Shown: positions 1-12,386 of the stretch, one piece after another
How the letters are laid out: every line of letters starts with the position of its first letter
Numbering within the stretch: position 1 is the stretch's first letter
Assembly: GCF_014633365.1 (NCBI RefSeq)
Contig: NC_068341.1
Location: 5,208,001-5,272,000, forward strand
Direction: 5' to 3'
Length of the DNA stretch: 64,000 nt
From: Diospyros lotus
Lineage: Eukaryota > Streptophyta > Magnoliopsida > Ericales > Ebenaceae
Notes under the pieces: model-generated
What the model was told of the DNA's origin: nothing
The model's input: the letters and a program-made list of their open reading frames with translations, nothing else
Database searches by the model: none
Position numbers and translations under genes: made by a program

Positions 1-180
1 TTCCTTTTTTATCCCAAATAAGTGAGGAGATGAATCTTATTTATGATAGGATGAGATAAATCATATCTCTCAATTATACTTGATAAATAAGAATACAAAT
101 CCTATTATTGATAGGATAAGATAACCAGCATCTCTCAATTATCCTAAATAAGAGAGATGACCAAGTGATTTATAATTAAC
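1..180. repeat. Short AT-rich degenerate tandem repeat
   Basis: Two imperfect copies of a unit of about 65 bp are visible. The phrase GATAGGATRAGATAA followed by CTCTCAATTAT occurs near 45-80 and again near 110-145. A small palindrome (ATCCTAT/ATAGGAT) lies near 100-118. This is probably the remains of a non-autonomous transposon; no coding potential is seen. Confidence 0.45.
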
Positions 181-228
181 CAAAAACAAATTGACACAAT
201 TGTTTTTTACCATTTCATAAAAAAAAAT

Positions 229-449
229 GTTTTTACCCTCTCAAACAAACTAATTACACTCTATAATCACTTTGAATGTCAGTTTTGATTGTGGTTGTGA
301 GTAGAACATATTAAGGTAGATCTGAAATGAAAATTGAGTGAATAAATTGAAATTGAAACTGCACTCGTACTCGGGTTTAACTGCCCAATGAAACTGCACT
401 GGCAAAAGTGGCTATAGGATATAATTAGATTGTTTGAGGGGGTAAAAAA
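229..449. repeat. Inverted repeat inside the LTR-like left flank
   Basis: The left arm (about 229-257, core TACCCTCTCAAACAAACTAA) pairs with the right arm (about 422-449, core TTAGATTGTTTGAGGGGGTA). The arms are roughly 28 bp with a few mismatches and enclose about 165 bp. The segment lies in what should be the 3' LTR of the reverse-oriented copia element next to it, or in an element inserted there. Confidence 0.5.
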
Positions 450-1934
450 GTTTTTTTCCAGCGAAGGGGTTAAAAACGAATTTCCTATTTGAGATGTGGT
501 TAGTTTTGCAATTTCCACTTATAACTATCACCTTCGAATAATTAAGTCCATGTGAGCACAATTATTTCTAACATCTCCCACTTGCACACATGGACATAAA
601 ATGCTCTCAATCTTCACATCAATGCTTATCCATCATACACTGCGACTGTAGAGCACACTTATAAATGGGAGCTTCACACTAGATATTACTGTGAAGGCAT
701 CAACCAATAGTGTCTCAAGTACCCCAGGCACTTCCAATCATATCTAACTGAGAAAGTTTCAATCCCCTATGAGTGTACAACTCGAAACCATGCTCTAAGC
801 CCTGTGGCCACTAATATAATCAACAATGAGCCCACAGTCATATCAAAACCCCAAGTAATGATGTGACTTTACATGCAATGGGTGTCATTATTGCGTTGTG
901 ATGTCAAAATGTCTTCCCTTTGCCCTTGTGTCATTAGTCAACAATTCAAAGTTTTTCCTAGTCATGTCCCATAGGGTCACATCAATCATGATCATCTAGC
1001 AACATGCTAAAATAACAAGTACCAAATTGTAGATTCATAACATAGTCAAAGGTCACAAAAGGGTACTAATATAAATAGGACTCATACAATGAGGACATAG
1101 GAATTTATCACTCACCTCACTGTGCGTGGTTAAAAATAGCACATGCAGTATGAAATGCATGTTACTGTGGATTTCCCTTACTCAAGTAGGCATATGTCAT
1201 TTGTTTTCAAAAATCAACACTGTACAAATCTTATTACTATCGCTTTCCCGACACCACACTCAAACCCTCTTATCAATTCGCCAAAAGGCATGCCACTTGT
1301 TTGTTACCATTGGCACCTAATTAAGATCTCACATCTGACTCTATCCAGGTAACAAGCTTTCCATGACATCATGTCTGTCATCATAATCAACAATCACATC
1401 TTGTCCTATGGAAGGCAACATAATCACTATTGTTGCTTTTCAAGAGCTCAATAATGTCTTATCGCTCTTACAACACTAACCATTCAATGTCTCATCTTTT
1501 TGCTCACTCCATCAATGCCAAAGGCAACCGCTAGTATGAGTGAGTTGATCTAATCCTAGTGGCATATTGATGTGTAAGTGCTTTAGTGTCATAGTGTTCA
1601 TTCATGCATCCATAATCATGAGATTTTAAGGGAAATGACACATGCTTATCATTAAAAGGAACAATAAAGAACAACCATGTTATTATAGAAAACTAAAATA
1701 AATCACAAAAAAAATCATGTCCTAAAATAGAAAATACATAAGCAATCCTATGCATGCCCATTATAGCAACATGGGTCCTAAAGGCATAAAAAGGAATGGC
1801 TTTGGTAAATGAATCAACCATCATGCTTTTGTGGAAATACGAGTCGGGATGATTTCTTTATTTGTGACTACCTCCTATGCATGCCCATTATAACAACCAT
1901 GCAATTGTGCTTTGATGTCTACATATTTGCTCTT

Positions 1935-3230
1935 GTTATGGTACTTGGGATCTTTAACATATCCCAAGGTAGCCTTGCTATCACAATAAATTGTGACAAG
2001 TGCCTCAATAGCAGTAGGGACATCCTAGCTCTTGAAGAATCTCTTCAACCAAACAGCCTCTTGAGCAACTACAGAGCATGCTATAAATTCTGCCTCCATG
2101 GTGGATAATGCGACACACGAATTCTTCTTTGTTACTCCAGGTGATGTTACCACCACCTAACAAGAAGACATATCCTGAGATAGACTTCCATTGATCCAAG
2201 TCACATCTCCAGTCCGCATCACTATAACCAATCGATCACAGGTCTAAACATTCAAAGGTGAGCACGTAGTCTACGGTCCCATGGAGATGGCCAAATTTTC
2301 TCTTTATTGCCTTCCAACGCTCCAAACCAAGGTTACTTTGAAACTTGCTGACTAACCCAACTGCGAAACTAATGTCTAATCAAGTACCCAACATAACGTA
2401 CATCAAACTCCCAATAGCACTTACATAAGGTACCCGAGCCATGTCCTCTAGTTCTTTTGGAGTCTTTGGGCATAAATTTGTGTTCAAGTTATGACCTTTT
2501 TCTATTGGAGTGTATGGGTTTGCTATTGTGCATCTGGAATTATTCTAGAATCTTTGTAATATATGTTTTTTGGGATAAACCAAGGAGTTTCTTAGAATGA
2601 TCCATTAGGATCCTAACATCAAGAACAAAGTTGGATTTCAAGAAAGTCGTTTCTTAACAACGACAAACATCTCCAAATTGTTACTAGCTAATAATCTATA
2701 AAACTCCCACTAAACCTCTTAGCATATACACAATGATCTTCTTCAATCATTTTAAAACCATTTGAGAGAATGGCTTGGTGAAATCAAAGATACCATTGCC
2801 TGGATGATTGTTTCAAACCATAAATGAATCCTTTGAGCTTGCATACTTTGCACCCTTTTGGCCTTTGGCTATGAAATCTTTAGGTTGATCCACATAGATC
2901 TCTTCATCTATTTCTTCATTGAGAAACACCATCTTGGCATCCATATGATGGAGTTCCAAGTTTTGTTGAGCTACAATGACTTGTATTAAGCGAATTGAGG
3001 GAAACCTAACAAATGGAGAAAATTATTCCTCAGAATCTATGCCCTCAACTTGAGTATAGTCTTTTGCTACCAAATATGCCTTGTATTTATCTAAGAATCC
3101 ATCTGCCTTTCTTTTGATCTTGAAAACCCATATGTTCCCAGTGTTTTTTCTATTTGGCAAGAGGTCTACCAAGTCCTAGAGTTGGTTTCTCCTCATAGAT
3201 TCCATTTCATCTTCCATAGTTATTATCCAT
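1935..3230 (-). pseudogene. copia reverse transcriptase/RNase H pseudogene
   Basis: Minus-strand translation of 3220-3030 gives the start of the copia reverse transcriptase (MEDEMESMRRNQL, a stop, then DLVDLLPNRKNTGNIWVFK). 3000-2870 gives the HHMDAKMVFLNEEIDEEIY block. 2199-2005 gives the RNase H start SISGYVFLLGGGNITW. At least one in-frame stop and several frameshifts are present. The direct repeat CCTATGCATGCCCATTATA lies just beyond the RNase H end, at 1748-1766 and 1871-1889. Confidence 0.8.
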
Positions 3231-3493
3231 TCGTTGGCAAAAGGTGATTGAACGGTAGCTTGGTAGTTCTTAGGTTTTTCATCATCTAGCAAAGTGCATA
3301 TTGCTATTTTCCCCTCAATCTCAAAACGACATCAAGGTATTAGATCGCGTGCAGTTCTACGCATTGTTGGACCATCTTAATCCTTTGCATTTTCTTGGTC
3401 TAGTACACTTGCACTATCTGGTACACTCCTAGACTCTAATACATTCTTACTTTGATGAGGTCACTCCCACAGTCCATTATGGGTAGATAAGGA

Positions 3494-4450
3494 TTAGGAA
3501 TTCCTACCTTGTCTCCCAAGTGGATTTGGTGCACTCATTAGAGGTTCATCTAATTGGCCCTTATTTATTTCACCTTTGTTGGGGAAATTATCCTCAATGA
3601 AATTCACATCTCTGGATTTTATCTCAATCAGTCCACCATCAGCGCATTTGCCAATGAACACATAGCTCTTTGATGTTTCAAAATAGCTAACAAAAATACA
3701 TTTATTCGCATTAGGGCCTAATTTTTCATATTTATGAAAAGAATTATGGATATATTCTGCCGAACCTCCAAGGCAAAAATGTTCTAAATTGGGTTTATTT
3801 CCAATCATAATTCATATGGAGTGGTGGAGACTGATTTTGTAGGCACTCAATTAAGTATGCAAGTTGCAGTTTTCAACACATTAGCCTAATAAGATATTGG
3901 GAGATTTGCTTGTGCCATCATTGACCAACCATTTCAAGTAAGGTCATATTCCTTCTCTCAACTACACCATTTTGTTGTCGAATTCTTGGCATAGTTATTT
4001 GCCTTACTATTTCTTTTTCATCACAAATATATTTTAATTGATGTGATAAGTATTCGCACCCACCATAAGTTTGGAGAGCTTTTACTCTCAAATTCAACTG
4101 ATTCTTGACCAAAACTTAAAAACCGTCTGAAGTAATCCAATGCTTCGAACTTTGGGGAGATCAAGTCAATTATACTATAACATGTATAATCATCGATATA
4201 AGTGATGAAACATGAACTATCATTTCATGCCTTAACATTAATAGTTCCACAAATGTCATAATCGATTAGCCTTAAAAGGGGAGAATGCCTTTGTGCCCTT
4301 CGAAAGGGTTTCTTGATTGACTTACCCAATAAGCCATATTCACAAGTGGACGATTCCACTTTAGCAAGTGGACCTAATAGACATCTCTAGCTAGCCTTTT
4401 TCAGGCAATCTTGTCCAATATGACCCAATCTACCATGCCATTTGATAATT
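3494..4450 (-). pseudogene. copia integrase pseudogene
   Basis: On the minus strand the zinc-binding end is visible near 4390-4440 (HGRLGHIGQDCLKK-like), then an open stretch 4112-3918 with GGCEYLSHQL and QQNGVVERRNMTLLEM, matching the second aspartate region (here the usual D/GGE is eroded) and the glutamate region of the integrase core. A second open stretch, 3808-3494, holds the post-core domain (LGPNANKCIFVSYFETSKSY). The reading frame is interrupted between them, so no integrase could be made. Confidence 0.8.
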
Positions 4451-4879
4451 TCATTCACAATATTATCGTGCAAAGTCAAATAAAAATATTATAATTAGAA
4501 TTAAAATGAGCATCCTCAACATCTAACATAATCGAACCATCAAAAATAAAACAACGCCCATAAAAAGAAATCCCACGAAAAATTTTAATGGAATCCCGAG
4601 ATAAAGCTAATTTAAGCAAAGCAACTACTAAAAGCAAATTTTGCCTAATTCCTAGGGAATAAAGAACGTCATGAATAACTAATGTGCGACCATCTCACAA
4701 CTTCACCAATTCCTAACACCTCTTCGCTAGTGTTGTTCCCCATGTATATTCTTTATCCCTTTGAAAGTCAACGATCTCTCACTTTGTGGCTTGTTGCTCC
4801 TATGACTAAAATCCAACCATAGAGAGGATGAGCAACAAACACATTTGTACAACCAAAAGTATATGTATGAGAGATAAGA

Positions 4880-5712
4880 TCAAGGAGTACCCATTCTTTA
4901 TTCAGCTCAATATAGTAACGAGCAAAGTGTTTCGACTTGCCACAATTGTAACAAGCATTCCTTGCTTTCTCTATGCCTCCACCACACTTGCCCTTACAGC
5001 GCTTAATGGTTTTGTCATTCTTGGGACCAAGTCATTTACCTTGTCTTTGAGGGCGTTTCTTCCCAAACTAGTTTCGCTTAAGCCCAAATGCCTAATGCAA
5101 TTTTGACTTAGTGAAACAATTGTGATCAAATTTTACCTCTAGGCCCTTAACTTCAAGCTCCAGGTGTTAGGATGCACCTTCAAACATTTTGATGCTCTCG
5201 TTATACGTCAACATAAGCTTCATTTAATCCCAAGAGTCGGGAAGAGATCGAATGACAACTACAACTTGTTGCTCATTTGTGAGGTTGTTTCCAACAGATT
5301 TTAGATCATGAATCATATTTGATATCGTTCTTAATGGCTCACACCTACAGGCATCTTGTACTTGATAAATTTGAGGGTCAAACCTGGTAATCTCATGGTG
5401 CTAGTACCACCATATTTTGCTTTCAAAGCAATCCACATGTCTTTTATTCTTCAAACTCTCCAATTATATCATTATGCATGTTGCTTAACATTATTAAGCG
5501 TGCATAACAATCATTCTTATACCAAGCTTGGTAAGCTAAGAGTTTTGTCTGATATGTTGGAGACCTTTTGACGAACATATTGTTGGTTAGACTTAATAGA
5601 AGACCCTATTTATTTAGCAAGTATTGGATTTTTTGGAGCCATATATTATAATTATTTTCATCTAGTTTCTCTACCTTGTTAAGATCGGCAATAATATTTT
5701 TTGAGACCATAA
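4880..5712 (-). pseudogene. copia gag pseudogene
   Basis: The minus strand from 5712 opens with a methionine and the stretch IADLNKVEKLDENNYNIW, typical of the gag start of plant copia elements. Near 4913-4965 a nucleocapsid zinc knuckle of the form CYNCGKSKHFARY is readable, with the last cysteine replaced by tyrosine. Stops and frame changes lie between them. It once encoded the capsid/nucleocapsid protein that packages element RNA; it is now non-functional. Confidence 0.75.
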
Positions 5713-6259
5713 AACAAATGAGACATAGATTTTTTTTTTTTTTTGTGACTAAAGCACATACACAAGTAATTACAGCAGTTATAATAAATTAAGAAAAAAA
5801 AAATTATTGTCAGTCATAGGATCAAAATTGAGCATATATCCAAAATCATCTCCACGCTGCCCAATAATTTAATATTATATTCTTAATTTATTTAATGCAC
5901 AGTTAGAGGGAGTATAAAGGCACAATTTAATCAATTTAATCTATAATTATGCTCAAGGAATTTAAAGTATACATACGCCCTAGTATGTCTCTCTAGTTTC
6001 AACAATTTTATTTCAAAATTTTTATTAAATTTACAATAAATACCTAGATTAATATGAGCACATGTGCCTTGTAACATACCAAGATAGCATTATAACTTTT
6101 ACGTAGGCACAAAAAATTAAATTCCCAAATTTCATGCATATGAATAATTTTTGGGAATTAATGATGCTATCTATTTTCTTTACCCCCTTAAATAATAAGG
6201 GTCTTTTATCTTTTATTTTATTTAATGGGTTTGTCCAAGAAAAATAATCCAGCCCAACT
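5713..6259. other. AT-rich spacer, no gene seen
   Basis: AT-rich sequence with poly-T and poly-A runs and no usable reading frame. The copia 5' LTR and its primer-binding site would be expected here or just above, but I could not recognise either. Confidence 0.5.
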
Positions 6260-7130
6260 AGATTTTTTTATACCTTGGTCCTTTAAAAAATATTAGCCCA
6301 AAAAGGGCCTGGCCCAAAAATAAAACAACAAAATAAAAAAAGAACCGAAGTTGGGTTCGGTTTTATCCCAGCCCATTTGGTAAAACCGGCCCGAGAAGCA
6401 AGAAGAAAGGGGCCCAGCCAGACTCCAGAGAAAGGAAGAACCCTCTTCATTTCCGCTTTTTTCTTCTTCTTTAATTTCTTGTTCTTCCATCTACAACGGA
6501 GTTGGCGGCCTCCGCCGGAACTGATTCCGGCGTTCCAGGCGCCGGGGGATCCGGAGGTCGCTTCCGCCGCCCCCGCTTCCCATCGCCGTCAAGCGCCAGA
6601 GAGGACGAAGGGGCAGCCACCGCTACTCACCGTCGCAGATTTACCGGAAAGGGCGCCGGAGGGAGTGACCTCCATAGCCGTATAAGGCGTCTATTCGCAT
6701 TCCATCCTCGTAGGTGGCTGGAATCAGGCAGGCAAGGGTCACCGCCGCACTCCGCCAGATCTGCAACCTGCCGCCTACGCCGTTTCCGATGCACCTCGCC
6801 GTCGTCTTTTCACTCCAGCACTGCCGCCTGTTCCCTCTCTTTTCACTCCATCACTGCCGCCTGTTCCTTCATCGTCGAGCGCCAGAACGGGAAAGGCGAA
6901 GGGTTTTCCCAGATCTGCAGATTGCATCCTCCGCCGTCCCCGACCACTTCGCCGACTCTGCTTCCCGTCGCCGTCGGGCGCTAGGAACGGGAAGACGAAG
7001 GGTTTCGGATCTGCAGGTCGCCACCACCGCGGTTGCTGTTTCCGGCGAAGCAACCACCTGTCCCGCCGGAACTGCAACTCAGGCCGACCAGCGTTGCCGT
7101 TTCCGGCGAACCACGGCACAGGCTGTTTGA
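6260..7130. other. GC-rich block of unknown nature
   Basis: This segment stands out sharply from AT-rich flanks and is rich in CCG/CGCC. It contains short internal repeats: TTTTCACTCCA followed by CACTGCCGCCTGTTCC occurs twice near 6808-6868, and GAACGGGAA..GAAGGGTTT occurs near 6888 and 6985. Both strands have overlapping open frames (138-160 codons on plus, 114 on minus), but their composition is Arg/Pro/Ala-rich low complexity in all frames and no domain is recognisable. It resembles the GC-rich untranslated part of some plant LTRs, or the 5' end of a gene. I do not call a gene. Confidence 0.4.
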
Positions 7131-7138
7131 AGAATAAG

Positions 7139-7163
7139 ATATATATATATATATATATATATT
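7139..7163. repeat. (AT)n microsatellite
   Basis: An uninterrupted run of about 12 AT dinucleotides at the junction between the GC-rich block and the following segment. Confidence 0.9.
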
Positions 7164-7169
7164 TTATTT

Positions 7170-7985
7170 AACACCATGGATGAGCATTTTATGAAAAATA
7201 AAAAAATACAATAAAACGGTTCTAATAAGATACAAACAAGATCCAACCATAATTGAATAATGCCATGTCTTCAAGTCCCAAATCCGAACAAATTTCATCA
7301 ATCTTTGACAAAAAAAAAGCCCCTGATCTAACCGTACAAACATCAAACCGACCTCATAATCCTATTTTCATGTCGTTTGTATAATTTTCTCAGCAACCAA
7401 ACACAACCAGATAACCTAAAGCAAATAGTCAACTGCGACCAGATTCACTTCTCATCGGCAAACACGAGATCGGACACTTTCATCAACTGAATCTATCTTG
7501 ATACATGTAACCGTGATCATTTGATCGTCATAACAAAGGTAGATCTAACGTTCGAGAAAAAAGGAAAAACTATCTGCAGCGATTGTTCAGAGCGAAAATC
7601 AAGCCAGGAAGAAACAAAACAAGGATCAATAGAGTATCTCCTAAACCATGCTATCAGATCAGTAAAGCAATAGAGGAAATGGATTGATTCACCTCGGTCA
7701 CCCCTTTCAGACAGAGAGTATGAATTGGTGCGCTCTCCGACGAGTGATTCTATTTGTTGTTCACACAAGCAACGGCCAGTCTGTAGAAGCCGATCAGAGT
7801 TACTCCTCTTCAACAAAGATCAGTATTTCCACGCGCTTTAGTGCCTTCAAGATTGGTTTTTGGCTAGAGATCTGTGCTTATTCCACGTGGCGTTCAACTG
7901 TTGGTTGTAGAAAGTACGTGCGCGTGGCTCCATGTTTGATCGAGTCGCCAGTCTCTGAAGCACTTGTGTTCATGCGTTTGTGTGC
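7170..7985 (-). other. Possible severed gene 5' end (promoter, 5'-UTR exon, intron start)
   Basis: Read on the minus strand this looks like a plant gene beginning. A CACGTGG-type motif (7886-7892) is followed by a mixed-composition leader ending in GACCGAGGTGAATC (near 7690), a plausible splice donor, and then by T-rich intron-like sequence with ATCTGATCT-type phrases. The longest minus-strand frame (7816-7517, 99 codons) has no known domain. No downstream coding exon follows, because the (AT)n tract and the GC-rich block replace it. This is inference from texture only. Confidence 0.25.
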
Positions 7986-9966
7986 ATCTATTTTAAATTT
8001 ATAATAAATTTATTTAGATAAATTTATTTATTTTTTATTATTTTAATTATTAATATTAAAATAATTATGTCATTTATCATTTTATTTATCAAAAATATAT
8101 TTTTCAGTCATAATTTTTAAATTTTGTTATAAAATTAAAATTATATTTATATTTTATTAAATATTATAAAATAATATAAAATAAATATTAAATAACTTTC
8201 TATCTCGATAGATTATAGTCATTTAACAAAATCCTTAAATCTATTGATTTTATTAATATGTCTTATAAAATAATTTTTAAGATTTGATTTCAATCGTCTT
8301 ACGCAATTTTCAATGTTCGTGTCATTGATTCTAAGGTTTTATTCTTGAAATGATTGTTCTTATGTGGCCCTCAATGTTCTTGCCATTAATTACCTCAAAA
8401 AAATAAATCACATATTGAACATTTTAGCTTTTATGTAATATGAGAATTGAATTCATAATTTACCAAATTAATATTAATATATTACTTATTCGACTGTTCA
8501 ACTTATGTTCTGGGGCACAAATATTTTATTATTAGGATTATTGTCCTTACGTGGTTTCTCGTCGTTTGTGATCTCTATTTCGACAAAGAAGATAATTTAC
8601 AGATAGAGAATTTATTTCATTACGTAGGATAAGGAATATAACCCACGACATATTGGTGTGAATCTCAATTTATCGTGACTCAATTACTTGACATGTGTCC
8701 TGGAGACCACTAAAATTTTATTATTGGGATCATCATTCTTGCACGACCCCTAACACTTGTTTTATCGATTTTAATACATGAGATAAATTTCAAGTAAAGA
8801 TTTTTTTTCATTACCCATAACAAATAATTGAACTCAAGGTTTATTGGAAAGGGTGGAGGGATTTGTATTGTCAAATTTAACAAATGGATTGTTTTGCCTA
8901 TAAGCTTGATTTGGAGAATGGGCATCATCGCGTTTTTCTATGAATGCAATAATGCAAAGCATATTCGAATTATCAAATCAATTGAAGCATTAAATTATTA
9001 TAAATATTCAAATACATCAGTCCTACAAAAATGCCACAGGAATAGACCCATACTTCGCTGACTGCTGTCACTATATTAATAGAGCCCTTTTGAAAAGATA
9101 GGGTTCAAGTATAAGTATAGAATGATTATATTAAGTAGTAATTATATGAATAATTTTATGTTTAAATTTAATTAATCGATTATCTTATGATTTTTGTTCA
9201 CTTTTAACTGATTATTGTCATCTCAATCACTAAAGTGTAAATAATATTTTAATACTTCTTAATATGTATAGAACTAATTTTTTAATTTTAAATTTAAATA
9301 TTATTGATAATTATTTAAATACATTATAGATTTTATATTTATATTTATTTGAATACATTATTGAACTTATTTTTATTATTTATATTTTAATTATTTTCTA
9401 TATTTATATATATTAAAATTTATATTTACAAAAAAATCTCTATATCTTATTAAATTTATAATTTACTGTGTATTTTTGTTTTCTACTTTTTTAAAAAAAT
9501 ATTATTTTTTCATTTTTGTTTCATATTGAAAACATTTATCGTTTCGATTTTCGTGCAACTTAGTCGCCAGTGACTAGATGAGAATTCAATCCACAACAAA
9601 CGTGATTGGTGCTCTTGTTGTAAATGGACAAAGGCATGAATCTCATCATTCTTAAAAATAAAATTTATAAGGGTGTAAATTAATAAAATTCAAGTAAATA
9701 CAGTTATAGTTAACAAAAATTAAAAAATTATCGATTATGATTATAATTATTAATAAAAAATTTAGTTGTAGTTATAATTGTAGTAAAAAATTACAACTGT
9801 AATCGTTAACAAATAACTATATATATTAATTTGTATATATAATATAATATTATTTTATAAATTAACAATTTAAATGTATATTTCTTTATAAAATATTCTT
9901 AAATTGTAATTTATTTATAGTGATGTTCACTTAAAATAAAATTATTAACTAAAATATTATTATAAT
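7986..9966. other. AT-rich intergenic DNA
   Basis: Low-complexity AT-rich sequence with no supported gene. A degenerate tandem repeat (8330-8840) is described separately. The last 300 bases (about 9669-9960) resemble the subterminal sequence of a hAT-like element, but no duplication confirms it. Confidence 0.6.
8330..8840. repeat. Degenerate tandem repeat, unit about 190 bp
   Basis: The phrase TTTTATTATTRGGATYAT followed by an ACGTGG/CACGACC segment and a run ending near ATTTATTTCATTAC recurs around 8500-8640 and 8695-8820, with a weaker, shorter match around 8335-8390. The copies differ at many positions. No coding sequence is seen; probably remnant transposon DNA. Confidence 0.4.
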
Positions 9967-12249
9967 TGTAATGACCCATAATTAAGATTTAAATTAATTA
10001 TTCAATTATCAAGGTAATTTAATTTAAAAAGGAATATTAATTAATGATAATAATAATAGTCAACCATAGTTGCTGTGGGGATTCTGTGTATGTAATATAA
10101 ATATAGGTTGTGAGGAGTAATAGTATGTTAAGAATAAATCATTAACAATTATAATTTTAAGTGTAAGAATAAGTTATAATCAAGCAGCATAATGATAATG
10201 TATTATGAGATTAAGGAGTTGGAGGGTAGCAGTGCGTGAAGTGCTGTAACTTAATGAAGGAAACTCAAGTTAACAATTAAAATAAGTGAATGGGTATACT
10301 ATTATCTAGGTGCTTAGTAGATCAAGTGGCGCATGCGCATTGGGGCTGGGATTTGGATGCAGGACCGAGCATATGAAGAAGGGTTGACTGCTGCTGACTA
10401 CGCTGGAAATTATTTTCAGCTAATTAATGATGGAACGGTGCCGTTTTTCTTGAGGCGGTGGCCTCCCAGCAGCTGCTCCAATGGCTGCCACGTGACTCCC
10501 TCCCCTCCACTCCTTTTTGCACAAATTTAAAGCCCAAATCGGGCGTTTTTAATGCAGCGAACAGTGAGCGATTTACAGAAAATTCAGCGAGCTCGCGATC
10601 GTGAATTTGAGAAATTTGGACTTTCAATCAGGATTAAATCAGGTTTAATCAGCGATTTAATTAGTCAGGTATGTAGCCTAGCTAGTAATTAATATTCTGT
10701 ACGGTCAGAATTTCGTTTTGCGTCCAATTTTATTAATTTTGGCAAATAATTGGGATATTGCAGTTTGTATAATTTTTACTGCTTTTAGACCCAACGAGCC
10801 TAAGGATATCTCTGATAAGGCAAGTTCTTCTTACCTATCTCGTCGTTTCTTTCGTTGGCGATTTATTGGTCCTCCATTCGTTTGTTTCGGCTATTAATTA
10901 ATTATGAAGTTTTTAAACGGTTAGTTTAAGATTTAATTTATTAAATGGATCTCGTGGGTTTTATTCGTTGGTTGCCTACGGGGGTTTGTGCCACCCCCCT
11001 GCCTGTTAGGAATGATGTCGTACTCACCCGGGGCTAGGTTCTTAGCGGTTCGGGTATTAATTGGATTTTTGGTTATTTTCTGGCTGGAACGGTTGTGCAG
11101 TGGGGGCTAGGATCGACGGTTCGATCACGGAGTGACTGTCGTACGGACTACCTTAGGCCGCCGGCGAGTCTCTCCTACCCACTGACCGTTGACCGGTGCC
11201 AGGCACTGCTAACTTGCTTAGCCGTTATGTGATTATAGCATGCCTGCTTATATTTTATTCTCGTTGCATGGCTTGATGTGCACATGGGTACGGGCTGCAT
11301 GTTGGGATTAACATGATTTGGTTATGCTTGGTCATGGGCATTTTAGCTTGATTATGATGCATCCAGCACGGGCATATGCATCGTGTGTGGCTTACTATAT
11401 GGGCGGAGCATGGCCTGATGCTTGGATGTATGGGCGCCTGGTATCACGTTGATGCTCACTACGCCATTGCATTTCTATGTGCATTGCATGGATACTGGTA
11501 GTATTTAGTTCTCGGACAGGAGTACCGTTCCGAGGGAGCCTATGGCTCGGTTGTCGGGAGTACCGACGGATACAGGTGACGGGAGTACCGGCCTGGGACA
11601 GCGCGCGCAGGTTTGTGGAGACATTTGTTGCCTTTCAGGGCAGCGACAGGTTGGTATGGGACTTGGGTGCCAAGTGTCTTATGTGGGCCCCAAGGACCGG
11701 TATGTGTTTTTATTTTGTTATGCTATTGAGCTGTTGTGTTGTAGTGTCTCATGGCTTGTGTGTACCTGGGGGTTTATTTTGGGGAGAGTTTTCTGGTTAT
11801 GTTCAGCTTTCAGCCTTTCTTTCTTTATGCTTGCTGAGTCTCTCGACTCACCTTGCTTTCCATCATTCCAGGTAGTGGCGGCGTGAGCCATGGCAAGGGA
11901 GTCAACTTTAACGGCAGAGTTGGTGTGGTGTACAGGCAGTCTCGTCAATCCCTATCCACTCTGATGTCTAAGTAGAATTTACTCTATTATTTCGTACTGT
12001 GCCAGGTGTTTTCTCGAGTCTTGTGTATGTCGGCACAGGAGTTTGTGTTTATTTACTTATCTTGTGACCGATGTGTTAGCGGGATACCCATAGTGCATGC
12101 ATGTCTTGAGCTTTGCTTCCGCTGTTCTTATTTTTTTGTGTATGCATGCCGGGGTGGTCTTTGTCTGGTGTCTCATTCTTTTCTCCTCCCGTAGGCGCTC
12201 CCGTTCGGGTAGTCCGGGCGGCTGGGATATCCGGGCGGGGGTGCTTACA
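9967..12249 (+). repeat. 5' LTR of the Ty3/gypsy element
   Basis: Begins TGTAATGACCC and ends GTGCTTACA. The same sequence recurs at 17116-19397. The LTR is unusually long and GC-richer in its second half. A TATAAATATAGG sequence near 10097 is one possible promoter element. Open frames inside it (for example 11477-11875) are mirrored in the other LTR, match no known domain and are not called as genes. Confidence 0.95.
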
Positions 12250-12253
12250 ATGT

Positions 12254-12264
12254 TGGTATCAGAG
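12254..12264 (+). other. Primer-binding site (initiator Met tRNA)
   Basis: TGGTATCAGAG lies four bases after the 5' LTR end. It is the usual plant primer-binding sequence, complementary to the 3' end of initiator methionine tRNA. Complementarity weakens after this core (GGTCA). Confidence 0.85.
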
Positions 12265-12386
12265 GGTCATTAAGTCAATTTGGAGGACAAGTAACTGTAC
12301 ACCAAGGCTGTTAGGTAGAGTTAGAGCGTTAGATCATGTCCTTAATTTCGAAATACGTTCTAATTAATTATGGTTGTATAGATATC

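Larger units (their letters stand above)
574..5712 (-). mobile_element. Decayed Ty1/copia retrotransposon, internal region
   Basis: Read on the minus strand, the recognisable pieces come in copia order: gag start at 5712, CCHC knuckle near 4915-4965, protease-like block near 4770-4810, integrase zinc-binding and core blocks 3918-4440, reverse transcriptase about 2300-3230, RNase H about 1940-2260. A purine tract (AAGTGGGAGA on the minus strand) at 574-583 is followed directly by TGTTAGAAAT, the usual 3' LTR start, at 573. Integrase before reverse transcriptase is diagnostic of copia. All domains are broken by stops and frameshifts. About 1.3 kb between RNase H and the purine tract is non-coding, probably 3' untranslated sequence. 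I found neither the 5' LTR nor a primer-binding site above 5712, so the element is truncated or heavily rearranged there. Confidence 0.85.

Noticed and set aside
6377..7130. Overlapping open frames in the GC-rich block as a gene.
   Set aside because: Both strands are open because of composition; translations are Arg/Pro/Ala/Ser-rich with no domain, and no splice or start context stands out.
11477..11886. Open frames of 114-132 codons in the gypsy LTR, repeated at 18625-19034.
   Set aside because: They lie entirely in the LTR, overlap each other in different frames, show no domain and are conserved only because the LTRs are duplicates.
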